Shown: positions 1 to 7,505 of the stretch, in pieces | Layout of the letters: the number at the start of each line of letters is the position of its first letter | How positions within the stretch are numbered: the first letter of the stretch is position 1 | DNA from: JAURDE01 sp965365285 | GTDB taxonomy: Bacteria > Bdellovibrionota > Bacteriovoracia > Bacteriovoracales > Bacteriovoracaceae | DNA length: 12,817 bases | Assembly (NCBI GenBank): GCA_965365285.1 | Contig: CBDUBC010000089.1 | Location: 1-12,817 of the forward strand | Direction: 5' to 3' | Made by a program: the position numbers and the translations under genes | Notes under the pieces: model-generated | Seen by the model: the letters and a program-made list of their open reading frames with translations, nothing else | Databases searched by the model: none | What the model was told of the DNA's origin: nothing

Positions 1-1069
1 CTCCAGAAAAACCACCATCAATAATCCCTTTGGCATCTTTTGCATCTCGAACCTTTCCCCATTTACTGCCACTACCACTTGATGGCACATCCGGAGTAGT
101 ACTCGTTCCCGCAGTTTTACTACCAGAGCTTCCCGCTCCATCTAAAGGATTCGAACCTTTTCCAAAACCATTATCAATAATACTTTTTGAATCTTTTGCA
201 TCCCTTACTTTATCCCATTTACTTCTTTTTGATCCATCTGCTGTCGAGGCCGCTACGTCTTTTGCGCGGTCTGCTTTAACTTGATCTCTTGCCTTGGCCA
301 GATCACTAAAGCTGTCTTTACTTCCTGCATAGATCTTACAAGCCCCTGCTGCACCCCATGGAGTCATTTCGTAAATGGCCAAAATAAAGGCAAGGCCATA
401 TACACCTGTCATAACTCCGTAAGCAATCGTCTTTTTATGGTCAAGTTCTGCAAGAAGCTCTTGCTCTCTTTGAAGGTAATTAAAGGCTTCAAGTTGAGAT
501 TCATAAGTTCCAATCTTTGCCATTCGCTTGGCCGTTGATTTTAATTTATATCGATCTTGAAGTTCATGAATTTCATCTTCTGCAAAAAATGTCAGATAAA
601 CATCGACTCCAAGACCTACAAGACCTCCGGCCGCATTCACTTTTCCAGACCAGCAATCCGTCTTCTCTCCTTCTTTTGCCAGAAGTTCAATAATCATTTG
701 AGTGTAACCAAGGGCCTCGGCTGATTTTTGGAGAGCTACAATATCGTCTTCATTTCCTGTTTTTAAATCACCAACAAAATAAGAAGCATTTTTATCAAGA
801 CAAGCCTTTCTTTTTTCAGCGTCCTCTTCTTCAGTACACCCCTGGTAGCCCTTTTTAAGATCTTCAAACTCCTCTTTGTTAAAACATCGATTAAGAGAAG
901 AGTCCCACTCTTTAGAAGTATCTTTTTTACATTCTTCTTTCTGATCTTCAAATTCATAAACTGCATGAGCGGAACTTATGAATAAAGGTTGATAAATCAT
1001 CAACTGGACTGAGGTTAAAAGAAGGGTAAATTTATGGATGCTTTTTTTAAGCAGATTAATTATTTTCAT
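1..1069 (-). CDS. Large exported protein with duplicated motif, 3' end beyond left edge
   Basis: The minus strand is open from ATG at 1067-1069 to the window edge: 356 codons, no stop, so the C-terminus is missing. I do not recognise the family. The N-terminus is a signal peptide: basic MKIINLLKKS, a hydrophobic stretch to about residue 33, and a signal peptidase I site after SAHA (residues 33-36). The mature part begins acidic and holds five cysteines before residue 140 (C47, C62, C78, C90, C139). Two hydrophobic stretches follow, at about 145-162 and 214-234, the second long enough to cross a membrane. Residues 255-356 are polar and Ser/Gly/Lys/Asp-rich and carry two copies of a 20-residue motif (SKW-KVRDAKD-K-IID-GF, 283-302 and 335-354). 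The ribosome binding site is weak. A promoter candidate lies 32 bp upstream. Likely envelope-associated or secreted; function unknown. Confidence 0.8.
   Translation of the reverse strand, partial: MKIINLLKKSIHKFTLLLTSVQLMIYQPLFISSAHAVYEFEDQKEECKKDTSKEWDSSLNRCFNKEEFEDLKKGYQGCTEEEDAEKRKACLDKNASYFVGDLKTGNEDDIVALQKSAEALGYTQMIIELLAKEGEKTDCWSGKVNAAGGLVGLGVDVYLTFFAEDEIHELQDRYKLKSTAKRMAKIGTYESQLEAFNYLQREQELLAELDHKKTIAYGVMTGVYGLAFILAIYEMTPWGAAGACKIYAGSKDSFSDLAKARDQVKADRAKDVAASTADGSKRSKWDKVRDAKDSKSIIDNGFGKGSNPLDGAGSSGSKTAGTSTTPDVPSSGSGSKWGKVRDAKDAKGIIDGGFSG
8..67 (-). repeat. Copy 2 of 20-residue in-frame repeat
   Basis: This encodes residues 335-354 of the left-edge exported protein: SKWGKVRDAKD followed by AKGIIDGGF. 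A Ser/Gly/Thr-rich linker of 32 residues separates it from copy 1. The gene continues past the window edge, so more copies could follow. Confidence 0.8.
164..223 (-). repeat. Copy 1 of 20-residue in-frame repeat
   Basis: This encodes residues 283-302 of the left-edge exported protein: SKWDKVRDAKD followed by SKSIIDNGF. It matches copy 2 at 16 of 20 residues, and the repeat period is 52 residues. The four differences are D/G, S/A, S/G and N/G, so copy 2 carries small residues where copy 1 carries polar ones. Confidence 0.8.
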
Positions 1070-1100
1070 TAGTTCTTACTTTTCGGAAACTTATAGGTCT

Positions 1101-1128
1101 ATTTTAAGATGTTTAGGACTTTGTTCAA
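1101..1128 (-). promoter_or_regulatory. Candidate sigma-70-like promoter for the left-edge exported protein
   Basis: On the minus strand TTGAAC (1123-1128) and TAAAAT (1101-1106) are separated by 16 bp. Transcription would start near 1094, giving a 5' leader of about 25 nt. In A+T-rich DNA such boxes also arise by chance. The support is the position between two same-strand genes, with no terminator-like hairpin before it. Confidence 0.4.
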
Positions 1129-1175
1129 AATATAGTGAAAAGAACAATAAGATTTATTGAATTCATGCCCATAAT

Positions 1176-1814
1176 CTATGGATGAACCCAGACTCCATTT
1201 CCTCGATAAAGGTAAACTCTTGAAATCGTATGATGCCTTACCACGACATCTCGAACACCATCCTCATCCAGATCCTTGAGACCAACTTCATATTCTCGCT
1301 GACCATATTCTTTGTACCTTCTCTCTTCTTCCTTCCATACAATAGGGCCAGTAGTGAGCTTGAGATTAGTAAGGTCTTTTTTATCAATCGTTAGAAAATA
1401 TAGGCGGGAAGAGTTCTCATAATTGAGATAATGAGTATATCCCTCGTTATGATAAATCATTAGAAGACCGTAAGAGGGACCTAATTGATGAAAACTTAGT
1501 TTATAAACCCAGGAGCCGGCCCCTTTAGATGGAATTCTCTCATTAAAGATTAATTTCTTGTGTTTATCGTAAATTTGAATCCAATCCTCTCCATCTTTTT
1601 TGGAATAAGTGAAACTCTCCGCCCACCCATCACCATCAAGATCAATATCATAAAAAGAGCTCTTCACTTCCCATTTATAATTTTTAACTTCTTGAAACTT
1701 ATCGCGAGTAAGCTCTCCTGAGAAAAGATCTCGCATAAATCTCTCGTCTTGAGCAAAAACATTTACGCTACAAAGCAAACACAAAAACCAAGCAAAAAAG
1801 AATTTTTGATTCAT
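1176..1814 (-). CDS. Small exported protein with two aspartate-rich DxDxDG loops
   Basis: A 212-residue protein whose family I do not recognise. Residues 1-21 form a signal peptide (MNQKFFFAWFLCLLCSVNVFA), with signal peptidase I cleavage likely after VFA, so it is exported to the periplasm or beyond. Two motifs resemble the calcium-binding loops of EF-hand, dockerin and FG-GAP/VCBS repeats: DIDLDGDGWAE (56-66) and DLDEDGVRD (181-189). Both occur next to predicted beta strands (ESFTY and VVVRHH), as in VCBS/FG-GAP blades. About 115 residues, rich in aromatics, lie between them. Calcium binding is an inference from the Asp spacing. The gene is divergent from the gene at 1934, and the 119-bp gap holds an inverted repeat. 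The start ATG has only a weak ribosome binding site, but the signal peptide begins there. Confidence 0.75.
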   Translation of the reverse strand: MNQKFFFAWFLCLLCSVNVFAQDERFMRDLFSGELTRDKFQEVKNYKWEVKSSFYDIDLDGDGWAESFTYSKKDGEDWIQIYDKHKKLIFNERIPSKGAGSWVYKLSFHQLGPSYGLLMIYHNEGYTHYLNYENSSRLYFLTIDKKDLTNLKLTTGPIVWKEEERRYKEYGQREYEVGLKDLDEDGVRDVVVRHHTISRVYLYRGNGVWVHP

Positions 1815-1876
1815 GACTCTATTCTAACGGAATTCCTAAAACTTTCTAACCTGTTGAATTTTATTCCATTTTCAGA

Positions 1877-1906
1877 TTGTTCATTTAAGAGCTTTTTTGA
1901 TATAAC
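1877..1906 (+). promoter_or_regulatory. Candidate promoter for the gene at 1934
   Basis: TTGTTC (1877-1882) and TATAAC (1901-1906) are separated by 18 bp on the plus strand. Transcription would start near 1913. The -10 box sits inside the inverted repeat at 1895-1915, an arrangement typical of a repressor operator. Both boxes depart from consensus. Confidence 0.35.
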
Positions 1907-1915
1907 ATATCAAAA
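1895..1915. promoter_or_regulatory. Perfect 9-bp inverted repeat, candidate operator
   Basis: The arms TTTTGATAT (1895-1903) and ATATCAAAA (1907-1915) are exact reverse complements around the 3-bp centre AAC. The site lies in the 119-bp region between divergent genes (1814 minus, 1934 plus), overlaps the candidate -10 box of the plus gene, and ends 7 bp before its ribosome binding site. The geometry suits a dimeric repressor. I cannot match it to a known regulator's consensus, and a chance palindrome in A+T-rich DNA is possible. Confidence 0.4.
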
Positions 1916-1933
1916 TACTCAAAAGGAACGAGG

Positions 1934-2683
1934 ATGGAATTTTCAATAGGATATTTGAAATCTCAACATCAAGCATTGGTTAAATCATTTGGTCAAGATC
2001 AACCTATGGCCAAAATCATTAATACTGACGATCTTGAACAAGAGAAGATCAGTGCTCTCTTCATTCCGAATGAGCTTTATAATGGTCAAGTCATGGAAGA
2101 GCTTAATGACTTTAATAAATTTATGCCGCTCAAAGAGGCGAATGAATTTAACCTCACAGCCGAACTGTTTGAAAAACTTGATTTTGAGGCGGGACAAAGT
2201 ATTCTCGAAAAAACTAAGTTTAAATGGTCTCTAGAAAATAATCTTTATCTTTTAGAAGAGCTTTTTTCTGTCATTAGTAATCTTCGACTAGTGGCCAAAG
2301 ATAGTAGAGTTACTCTGTTTGAGGAGATCTGGTTCATCCTAAAAAATAATCTTGCAGCAGAAAATTTAAAAATCATTTTTAATGATATTCAAGAGATTGA
2401 AGGAAAGAAAAATCAGCTCATTACCATGACTATGGAAGGGTATAAAAACCCGAATCCTTCTGACGCTAAAGAAGAAGATCATTTCATTCTTGATAATTTA
2501 AAAAACTCGCTTACTGAAGAATTTCAAATTATTGAAATGGATCTTTCTAGAGGACGGTTTATGGCAGGACTCAATGTTCTTCATAGTCCCGTTATTATCA
2601 TTGCTGAAATCTCTCAGTTTACGGCCATCCAAAAGGGTCTATTACGATCCCTCTTTAACGGCCTAAACATCGAATTTCACTAA
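1934..2683 (+). CDS. Unrecognised cytoplasmic protein, 249 residues
   Basis: The start ATG follows AAGGA (1923-1927) with 6 bp spacing. No signal peptide or membrane segment is visible, so the product should be soluble and cytoplasmic. It is acidic, looks mostly helical in its first two thirds (runs such as LYLLEELFSVISNLRLVAKD), and ends with alternating hydrophobic stretches such as SPVIIIAEISQF. I recognise no catalytic motif or known domain. The gene stands alone on its strand: divergent from the exported protein gene upstream, and convergent with the HIT gene downstream, whose stop codon it overlaps (2680-2683). A candidate promoter and palindromic operator lie just upstream, so it may be regulated separately. 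Coding status rests on length, the good ribosome binding site and tight packing against neighbours. Function unknown. Confidence 0.75.
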   Translation: MEFSIGYLKSQHQALVKSFGQDQPMAKIINTDDLEQEKISALFIPNELYNGQVMEELNDFNKFMPLKEANEFNLTAELFEKLDFEAGQSILEKTKFKWSLENNLYLLEELFSVISNLRLVAKDSRVTLFEEIWFILKNNLAAENLKIIFNDIQEIEGKKNQLITMTMEGYKNPNPSDAKEEDHFILDNLKNSLTEEFQIIEMDLSRGRFMAGLNVLHSPVIIIAEISQFTAIQKGLLRSLFNGLNIEFH

Positions 2684-3024
2684 GCGCCAAAACGCCCAAG
2701 TGGTTCTCCAGAAAGAAGATGAACATGAGTGTGGAACACTGACTGTCCTGATTTTTCACCAACATTAGTCACCAGGCGAAAGCCATAGTCTTCAATTCCT
2801 TTCTCATTGGTGTATTTTTCAATTGCACTAAATACTTGGTTAAGCTGGGATGAGCTCAGTCGAACCATGTGATTAATATTTTCCGAATGAGTTTTATGAA
2901 TAAAAAGAAGGTGGGTTTTTGCCTGAGGATTAATATCTTTAAATCCTAAAACATTACCATCTGAGTAGACAACTTCGGCCGGAATTTCTTTTTTAAAAAT
3001 TTTACAAAACAAGCAATCTAACAT
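2680..3024 (-). CDS. HIT-family nucleotide hydrolase/transferase (Hint-like)
   Basis: This 114-residue protein has the length and layout of a bacterial HIT (histidine triad) protein. The signature H-x-H-x-H-x-x is seen as HTHVHLL at residues 98-104. The middle residue, H100, is the expected nucleophile that forms a nucleotidyl intermediate. Family members hydrolyse adenosine phosphoramidates and related nucleotide conjugates. C4 and C7 (CLFC) form the first half of the zinc site found in many bacterial HIT proteins. It is the last gene of the rho operon: murA ends 7 bp upstream, and the ribosome binding site GAGG overlaps the murA stop codon, which suggests translational coupling. Its own stop TAG overlaps the stop of the convergent gene. 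The exact substrate cannot be read from the sequence. Confidence 0.93.
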   Translation of the reverse strand: MLDCLFCKIFKKEIPAEVVYSDGNVLGFKDINPQAKTHLLFIHKTHSENINHMVRLSSSQLNQVFSAIEKYTNEKGIEDYGFRLVTNVGEKSGQSVFHTHVHLLSGEPLGRFGA

Positions 3025-3031
3025 TATTTCC

Positions 3032-4288
3032 TCACTCGTTAACTCGTTTCACTTCAGCTCCTAGTTCTCTGAGCTTTTCATCAATCTTTTCGTAACCTCG
3101 ATCAAGATGATAAACACGTTGTATCTCGGTCTCTCCCTCCGTAGCTAGAGCAGCAAGGACAAGAGCAGCCGAGGCCCTAAGATCGGTACACATAATAGGA
3201 GCTTTAATAAGTCGCTCGACTCCACTGATGATCGCCGTGTTTCCTTTGAGTTCAATCTTTGCTCCAAGTCTTTTAAGCTCTGGTACGTGCATGAATCGGT
3301 TTTCAAATATTTTTTCAGTGATCACAGAGGTACCTGAAACCTTTGTACATAAGGCCATAAGTTGGGCCTGACCATCGGTTGGAAATCCTGGATATGGAGC
3401 TGTCTCTACTGTTATTCCTTCAAGTGCGGAAGGAAGAACCTTAATTCGATCCTCTCCTACTTCAAACTGGGCCCCCATCTTTTGTAGGATCTCAATGACT
3501 GCATCAATATGAGAAGGTACAAAGCCGGTTACCTCAATTTCACTTTGAGTAATCAAAGCACCCATAATATAGGTAAGGGCCTCAATACGATCTCCTATCG
3601 CCTCATACTCAATTTCTTTAAGTTCACTCAAAGGTCTTCCGTGGATGGTGATGGTAGGAGAATTGAGACCTTCTATCTTGGCCCCCATCGCAATCAGATA
3701 ATTTCCAAGGTCTTCAATCTCTGGCTCAAGGGCAGCATTTTCTATAACCGTCGTTCCCTCAGCACCAACAGCTGCCATCATAAGATTTTCAGTAGCGCCC
3801 ACACTTGGAAAAGGAAGGACGCATTTCGCTCCTTTAAGACCCTCGGTTGTGGCATAAACATAGCCCCCTTCAAGCTCAATATGCGCTCCCATCTTTTTAA
3901 GGTTTTCCAGATGGATATCAATTGGTCTTGCTCCAATTGCACAACCCCCAGGTAATGAAACCTTAGCCTTTTTAAATCTTGCGAGAAGAGGCCCCAGGAC
4001 TAAAATTGAGGCCCTCATGGTCTTTACAAGATCGTAGGTAGCTTCAAATCCCTGAAAGGACTCAGTATTATAATGTGTTTTATTTCCCTCAGAAGAAATT
4101 TCAATGCCTAGGTTGGAGAGAAGTTTATTAATCGTTATAATATCTCGTAATTCAGGAAGATTAATCAATGTTGTTTTCTTAGGACAAAGAAGAACTCCAG
4201 CGATGATAGGTAAATAAGCATTTTTGGCCCTCGATACACGAACACTTCCTTGAAGTTTGGCAGGACCATTTATAATAAGCTTATCCAT
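3032..4288 (-). CDS. murA: UDP-N-acetylglucosamine 1-carboxyvinyltransferase
   Basis: MurA transfers enolpyruvate from phosphoenolpyruvate to UDP-GlcNAc, the first committed step of peptidoglycan synthesis, in the cytoplasm. The length of 418 residues is close to the E. coli enzyme. Family landmarks are present: K22-N23, the loop SLPGGCAIGARP with active-site Cys at 116 (the residue alkylated by fosfomycin, so sensitivity at the target is expected), D305 in FPTDGQAQ, R371 in TDLRASAALVL, and R397 in HLDRGYE. One oddity: the usual N-terminal SGAKNA reads SRAKNA, with Arg20 (codon AGG) in place of Gly. The ATG lies 2 bp past the prmC stop and follows AAGGAA, which lies within the end of prmC, so the two are probably co-translated. 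HIT follows 7 bp downstream. Confidence 0.97.
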   Translation of the reverse strand: MDKLIINGPAKLQGSVRVSRAKNAYLPIIAGVLLCPKKTTLINLPELRDIITINKLLSNLGIEISSEGNKTHYNTESFQGFEATYDLVKTMRASILVLGPLLARFKKAKVSLPGGCAIGARPIDIHLENLKKMGAHIELEGGYVYATTEGLKGAKCVLPFPSVGATENLMMAAVGAEGTTVIENAALEPEIEDLGNYLIAMGAKIEGLNSPTITIHGRPLSELKEIEYEAIGDRIEALTYIMGALITQSEIEVTGFVPSHIDAVIEILQKMGAQFEVGEDRIKVLPSALEGITVETAPYPGFPTDGQAQLMALCTKVSGTSVITEKIFENRFMHVPELKRLGAKIELKGNTAIISGVERLIKAPIMCTDLRASAALVLAALATEGETEIQRVYHLDRGYEKIDEKLRELGAEVKRVNE

Positions 4289-4290
4289 AA

Positions 4291-5175
4291 TTATTCCTTT
4301 ATGAGATGAAGAAACCTCTCGTTTCCTACAAGATCTCTAAGTACATGCGCTTCTTTAAATCCACACTCAAGAGCGAGGCTCTTAAGGTCTAGAAGATGGT
4401 TTTCATGACCTTCCATGAGAACAACACCCCGAGAGACAAGAAGTCCAAGCGCTTGGTTAAAGAAAACTCTAAACCAGCCCTCATAATCAGCGTCTTCGAT
4501 AAAAAGGGCAAGATGCGGCTCAAATTTTTGAGTTTGCGGATGAACCCCGGAGAGATCTGACGTTGCTTTAATATAGGGAGGGTTTGAAACAATAAGATCA
4601 TAGCTTCCTTCAATTCCCTCTAGTCGATCCCCTGCTTGGAATTTACAGGTACTAGCAGGATTAATGGAAAACTGATGAAGATAATAATTTCTTTTCGCAA
4701 CTTCAATGGCCTTTGGATCAATATCAGTTGCAATGGCCTTAATTGGAAAGTCACAATCATCGAGAATAGCAAGAGCAATCACTCCTGAACCTGTTCCACA
4801 ATCGATAAATTGAAGATTTTTTTTATGAGATTGCTTATTGAGATAATTAACGGACATTTCCACTAAGCTCTCTGTTTCATTTCGAGGTATCAAAACGTCA
4901 GGAGTTACGACGTATCGGGACTTATAAAAATAACAATGTCCCTGAATGTACTCGAGTGGTATTCCTTCTCTTAGTTTGTCTGTAAAAGCCTTGTAGGGAG
5001 AACTTTCACCCCCAAGACATGGAGATTCTAAAAATTCTTTTTGATCAAGAAAGCCGTGATAGTATTCTTCTAATTCTCGTTTGAGCCTGTGAATCGTAAG
5101 TCCAGGATAATTGGCCAGAAGAAAATCTTTCTCATTTTCATAAAATTCTTTTGCTAAAGAAGCGAAGTTTTCCAT
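4291..5175 (-). CDS. prmC: Release factor glutamine methyltransferase
   Basis: PrmC (HemK) uses S-adenosylmethionine to methylate the Gln side chain of the GGQ motif in release factors RF1 and RF2, which speeds peptide release. The 294 residues show an N-terminal helical domain (about 1-85), then a Rossmann methyltransferase fold. DCGTGSGVIALAIL (125-138) is the SAM-binding motif I, DIDP (151-154) is the acidic end of the second strand, and SNPPYI (197-202) is the NPPY motif that holds the substrate glutamine. The usual VLIPRPETE reads VLIPRNETE (94-102), a minor substitution. It starts 3 bp after the stop of prfA, whose product is its substrate. No strong ribosome binding site is visible, so translation is probably coupled to prfA. 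Confidence 0.96.
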   Translation of the reverse strand: MENFASLAKEFYENEKDFLLANYPGLTIHRLKRELEEYYHGFLDQKEFLESPCLGGESSPYKAFTDKLREGIPLEYIQGHCYFYKSRYVVTPDVLIPRNETESLVEMSVNYLNKQSHKKNLQFIDCGTGSGVIALAILDDCDFPIKAIATDIDPKAIEVAKRNYYLHQFSINPASTCKFQAGDRLEGIEGSYDLIVSNPPYIKATSDLSGVHPQTQKFEPHLALFIEDADYEGWFRVFFNQALGLLVSRGVVLMEGHENHLLDLKSLALECGFKEAHVLRDLVGNERFLHLIKE

Positions 5176-5178
5176 TCT

Positions 5179-6252
5179 TTATTCATCCTGACCTTTGAGA
5201 AGCTCTGCTTGATTATGAGCAACCAGAGCATCGGTTACCTGTCCAAGTTCACCCGCGACAATTCGGTCAAGATTATAAAGAGTTAAACCAATTCGGTGGT
5301 CAGTAACCCGACCTTGAGGATAATTATAGGTTCGAATTCTCTCAGAACGATCCCCTTTACCAATGAGGGATCTTCTTTCTGCGGCCTCGGAAGCATTCGC
5401 TTCTTGAACCATTTTATCGTAAATTCTGTTTCGAAGAATTTTAAGTGCTTTCTCTTTGTTTTTGAGTTGTGATTTTTGATCTTGGTTAGCAACCTGAATA
5501 CCGGTAGGAAGGTGGGTTACTCGAACCGCAGAATCTGTCGTGTTAACAGACTGTCCACCAGCTCCACCTGAGCGGTATACATCGATTCTCACTTGATTCA
5601 TATCCAATTCAAATTCAACATCGTCAACTTCCGGCATGACAGCAACGGTTATAGTGGAGGTGTGTACTCGCCCCTGACTTTCGGTCTTAGGAACTCTTTG
5701 AACTCTGTGAACTCCGGACTCGAACTTAAGTTTTGAATAAACTTTATCTCCTGAAACGCTAAAGATGACTTCTTTAATTCCCTCATCTCCTTGGCTAATC
5801 GAAACCAGTTCTGTTTTAAAACCAAGATCAGCACAATAGTTCTGATACATTCGGTAAACATCCCCTACGAAAATGGAGGCTTCATCCCCACCGGCTCCTG
5901 CTCGGATCTCAACCATAACGTTTCGATCATCGAGCGGGTCTTTAGGAAGAAGGAGGATCTTAAGTTCAGCTTCAAGATCCGGAAGTCTTGACTCAATTTC
6001 AGAGATCTCCTCTTTGGCCATTTCTCTCATATCCTCATCTTTTTCATTTTTGAGGACTTCTTTAGCCTGAGTCAAATCGTCTTTAATTTTCTTAAACTCA
6101 ATATAGGCATTAACGACATCTTCAATTGAAGATCGCTCGCTGGAAATCTTTTTAAACTCATCCTGACGGTCATAGATCGTTGGATCTGCGAGTTTTTCAT
6201 TCAGAGTTTCGTATCTTTTTACAACTGCTTCGAGCTTGTCGAACATTCCCAT
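5179..6252 (-). CDS. prfA: Peptide chain release factor 1
   Basis: RF1 recognises UAA and UAG in the ribosomal A site and triggers release of the finished protein. The 357 residues have the usual length. Domain 1 is a helical coiled coil (about 1-105). It is followed by the conserved NVMVEIRAGAGGDEA segment (111-125). The stop-codon tripeptide PxT reads PKT at 188-190, in RVPKTESQGRVHTST; this marks RF1 rather than RF2, which has SPF. The catalytic loop GGAGGQSVNT (229-238) carries GGQ with Q234, the residue methylated by PrmC, encoded next. Two in-frame ATGs (codons 1 and 3) could serve as start; neither has a clear ribosome binding site. The rho stop lies 5 bp upstream, so coupling is likely. 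Confidence 0.97.
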   Translation of the reverse strand: MGMFDKLEAVVKRYETLNEKLADPTIYDRQDEFKKISSERSSIEDVVNAYIEFKKIKDDLTQAKEVLKNEKDEDMREMAKEEISEIESRLPDLEAELKILLLPKDPLDDRNVMVEIRAGAGGDEASIFVGDVYRMYQNYCADLGFKTELVSISQGDEGIKEVIFSVSGDKVYSKLKFESGVHRVQRVPKTESQGRVHTSTITVAVMPEVDDVEFELDMNQVRIDVYRSGGAGGQSVNTTDSAVRVTHLPTGIQVANQDQKSQLKNKEKALKILRNRIYDKMVQEANASEAAERRSLIGKGDRSERIRTYNYPQGRVTDHRIGLTLYNLDRIVAGELGQVTDALVAHNQAELLKGQDE

Positions 6253-6257
6253 ATATT

Positions 6258-7505
6258 TTAACCGTTCATTGATTCCATGAATTCCGAGTTGCTCTTCGTT
6301 TTAGTAATTCGAGAAAGCATAAACTCCATAGAGTCTACGGTATTCATTGGGTGAAGGACCTTTCTAAGAACATACATTCTTTGAAGGTCTTGATCTCCCA
6401 TGAGGAGATCTTCTTTTCTTGTAGAGGACTTATTAATATCAAGACATGGGAAAATTCTCTTTTCAAGAAGTTTTCTATCAAGCTGTATTTCAGAGTTACC
6501 GGTACCTTTAAATTCTTCAAAGATAACTTCATCCATTCTTGAACCGGTATCAATAAGAGCGGTTGCTATAATAGTTAGAGAACCACCTTTTTCAATATTT
6601 CTAGCAGCTCCGAAGAATCTTTTTGGTCTATGAAGTGCGTTGGAGTCAACCCCACCTGAAAGAATCTTTCCTGATGGTGGAACAACCGTGTTGTAAGCTC
6701 TTGCAAGTCTTGTGATCGAGTCGAGAAGAATAACAACATCTCTTTTCGCCTCAACAAGTCTTTTTGCTTTTTCAAGAACCATTTCAGCAACCTGAACGTG
6801 TCTATTTGCAGGCTCATCAAAAGTTGAAGAAACAACTTCTGCGTCCACACTTCTTTTCATATCAGTTACTTCTTCTGGCCTTTCATCGATGAGAAGGACG
6901 ATAAGAACAGCATCTTTATGATTAGATGTAATAGCGTTAGCCATTTCCTTAAGAAGCTCTGTTTTACCTGCTTTAGGAGGAGCAACAATAAGACATCTTT
7001 GACCAAATCCTTGAGGAACAAAAAGATCAATGATTCTGGTTGAATATTTTTTATCTTTAAATTCAAGATCGATTTTTTTGTTTGGATATAGTGGGGTTAA
7101 ATTTTCAAAAAGAACTGTTTTTTTATGCTCTTCTGAAGTCTGGTTGTTGATAGAGTTTACTTTTAATAAAGCAAAATATCTTTCTCCATCTTTTGGAGGT
7201 CTAATTTGACCTTCTGTCGTGTCCCCTTTTCGAAGACCAAATCTTCTAATTTGACTTGGACTTACATAGATATCATCGGCACCCGGCAGGTAGTTATAAC
7301 CGGGGGATCTTAGGAATCCAAAACCATCTGGAAGGATTTCAAGAACTCCACCTCCAAAGATCTCTTCACCAATTTCTGCTTTTGCTTTGAGAATAGCAAA
7401 AATAAGTTCGTGTCTTCTAAGAGAACCCGGATTTTCGATTTTCATTTCATCGGCAAGCTCGGTTAACTCTTCAATACCTTTTTCTCTTAAATCATTTAGA
7501 TGCAT
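6258..7505 (-). CDS. rho: Transcription termination factor Rho
   Basis: Rho is a hexameric RNA-dependent ATPase and helicase that ends transcription of untranslated RNA. The 415 residues cover the full standard architecture without the long insertions seen in some phyla. They show an N-terminal helical Rho-N domain (1-50), the cold-shock-like RNA-binding domain with DGFGFLR (60-66), Walker A APPKAGKT (175-182), the LLIDERPEEVTDM segment (204-216), Walker B VVILLDS (257-263), the Q-loop around SGGVDSNALHRP (283-294) and the R-loop EFKGTGN (331-337). The ATG follows GTAGGAGA with 8 bp spacing, the best ribosome binding site in the operon. It is the first gene of a five-gene unit and has a strong promoter candidate and a leader of about 160 nt. 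Confidence 0.98.
   Translation of the reverse strand: MHLNDLREKGIEELTELADEMKIENPGSLRRHELIFAILKAKAEIGEEIFGGGVLEILPDGFGFLRSPGYNYLPGADDIYVSPSQIRRFGLRKGDTTEGQIRPPKDGERYFALLKVNSINNQTSEEHKKTVLFENLTPLYPNKKIDLEFKDKKYSTRIIDLFVPQGFGQRCLIVAPPKAGKTELLKEMANAITSNHKDAVLIVLLIDERPEEVTDMKRSVDAEVVSSTFDEPANRHVQVAEMVLEKAKRLVEAKRDVVILLDSITRLARAYNTVVPPSGKILSGGVDSNALHRPKRFFGAARNIEKGGSLTIIATALIDTGSRMDEVIFEEFKGTGNSEIQLDRKLLEKRIFPCLDINKSSTRKEDLLMGDQDLQRMYVLRKVLHPMNTVDSMEFMLSRITKTKSNSEFMESMNG

Noticed and set aside
30..538. Two plus-strand reading frames of about 85 codons each near the left edge
   Set aside because: They are antisense to the open 356-codon minus-strand gene with a signal peptide and an in-frame repeat, which explains the region better.
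3509..3955. A 148-codon plus-strand reading frame
   Set aside because: It lies wholly antisense to murA, whose protein is unmistakable, and its translation looks like no protein family.
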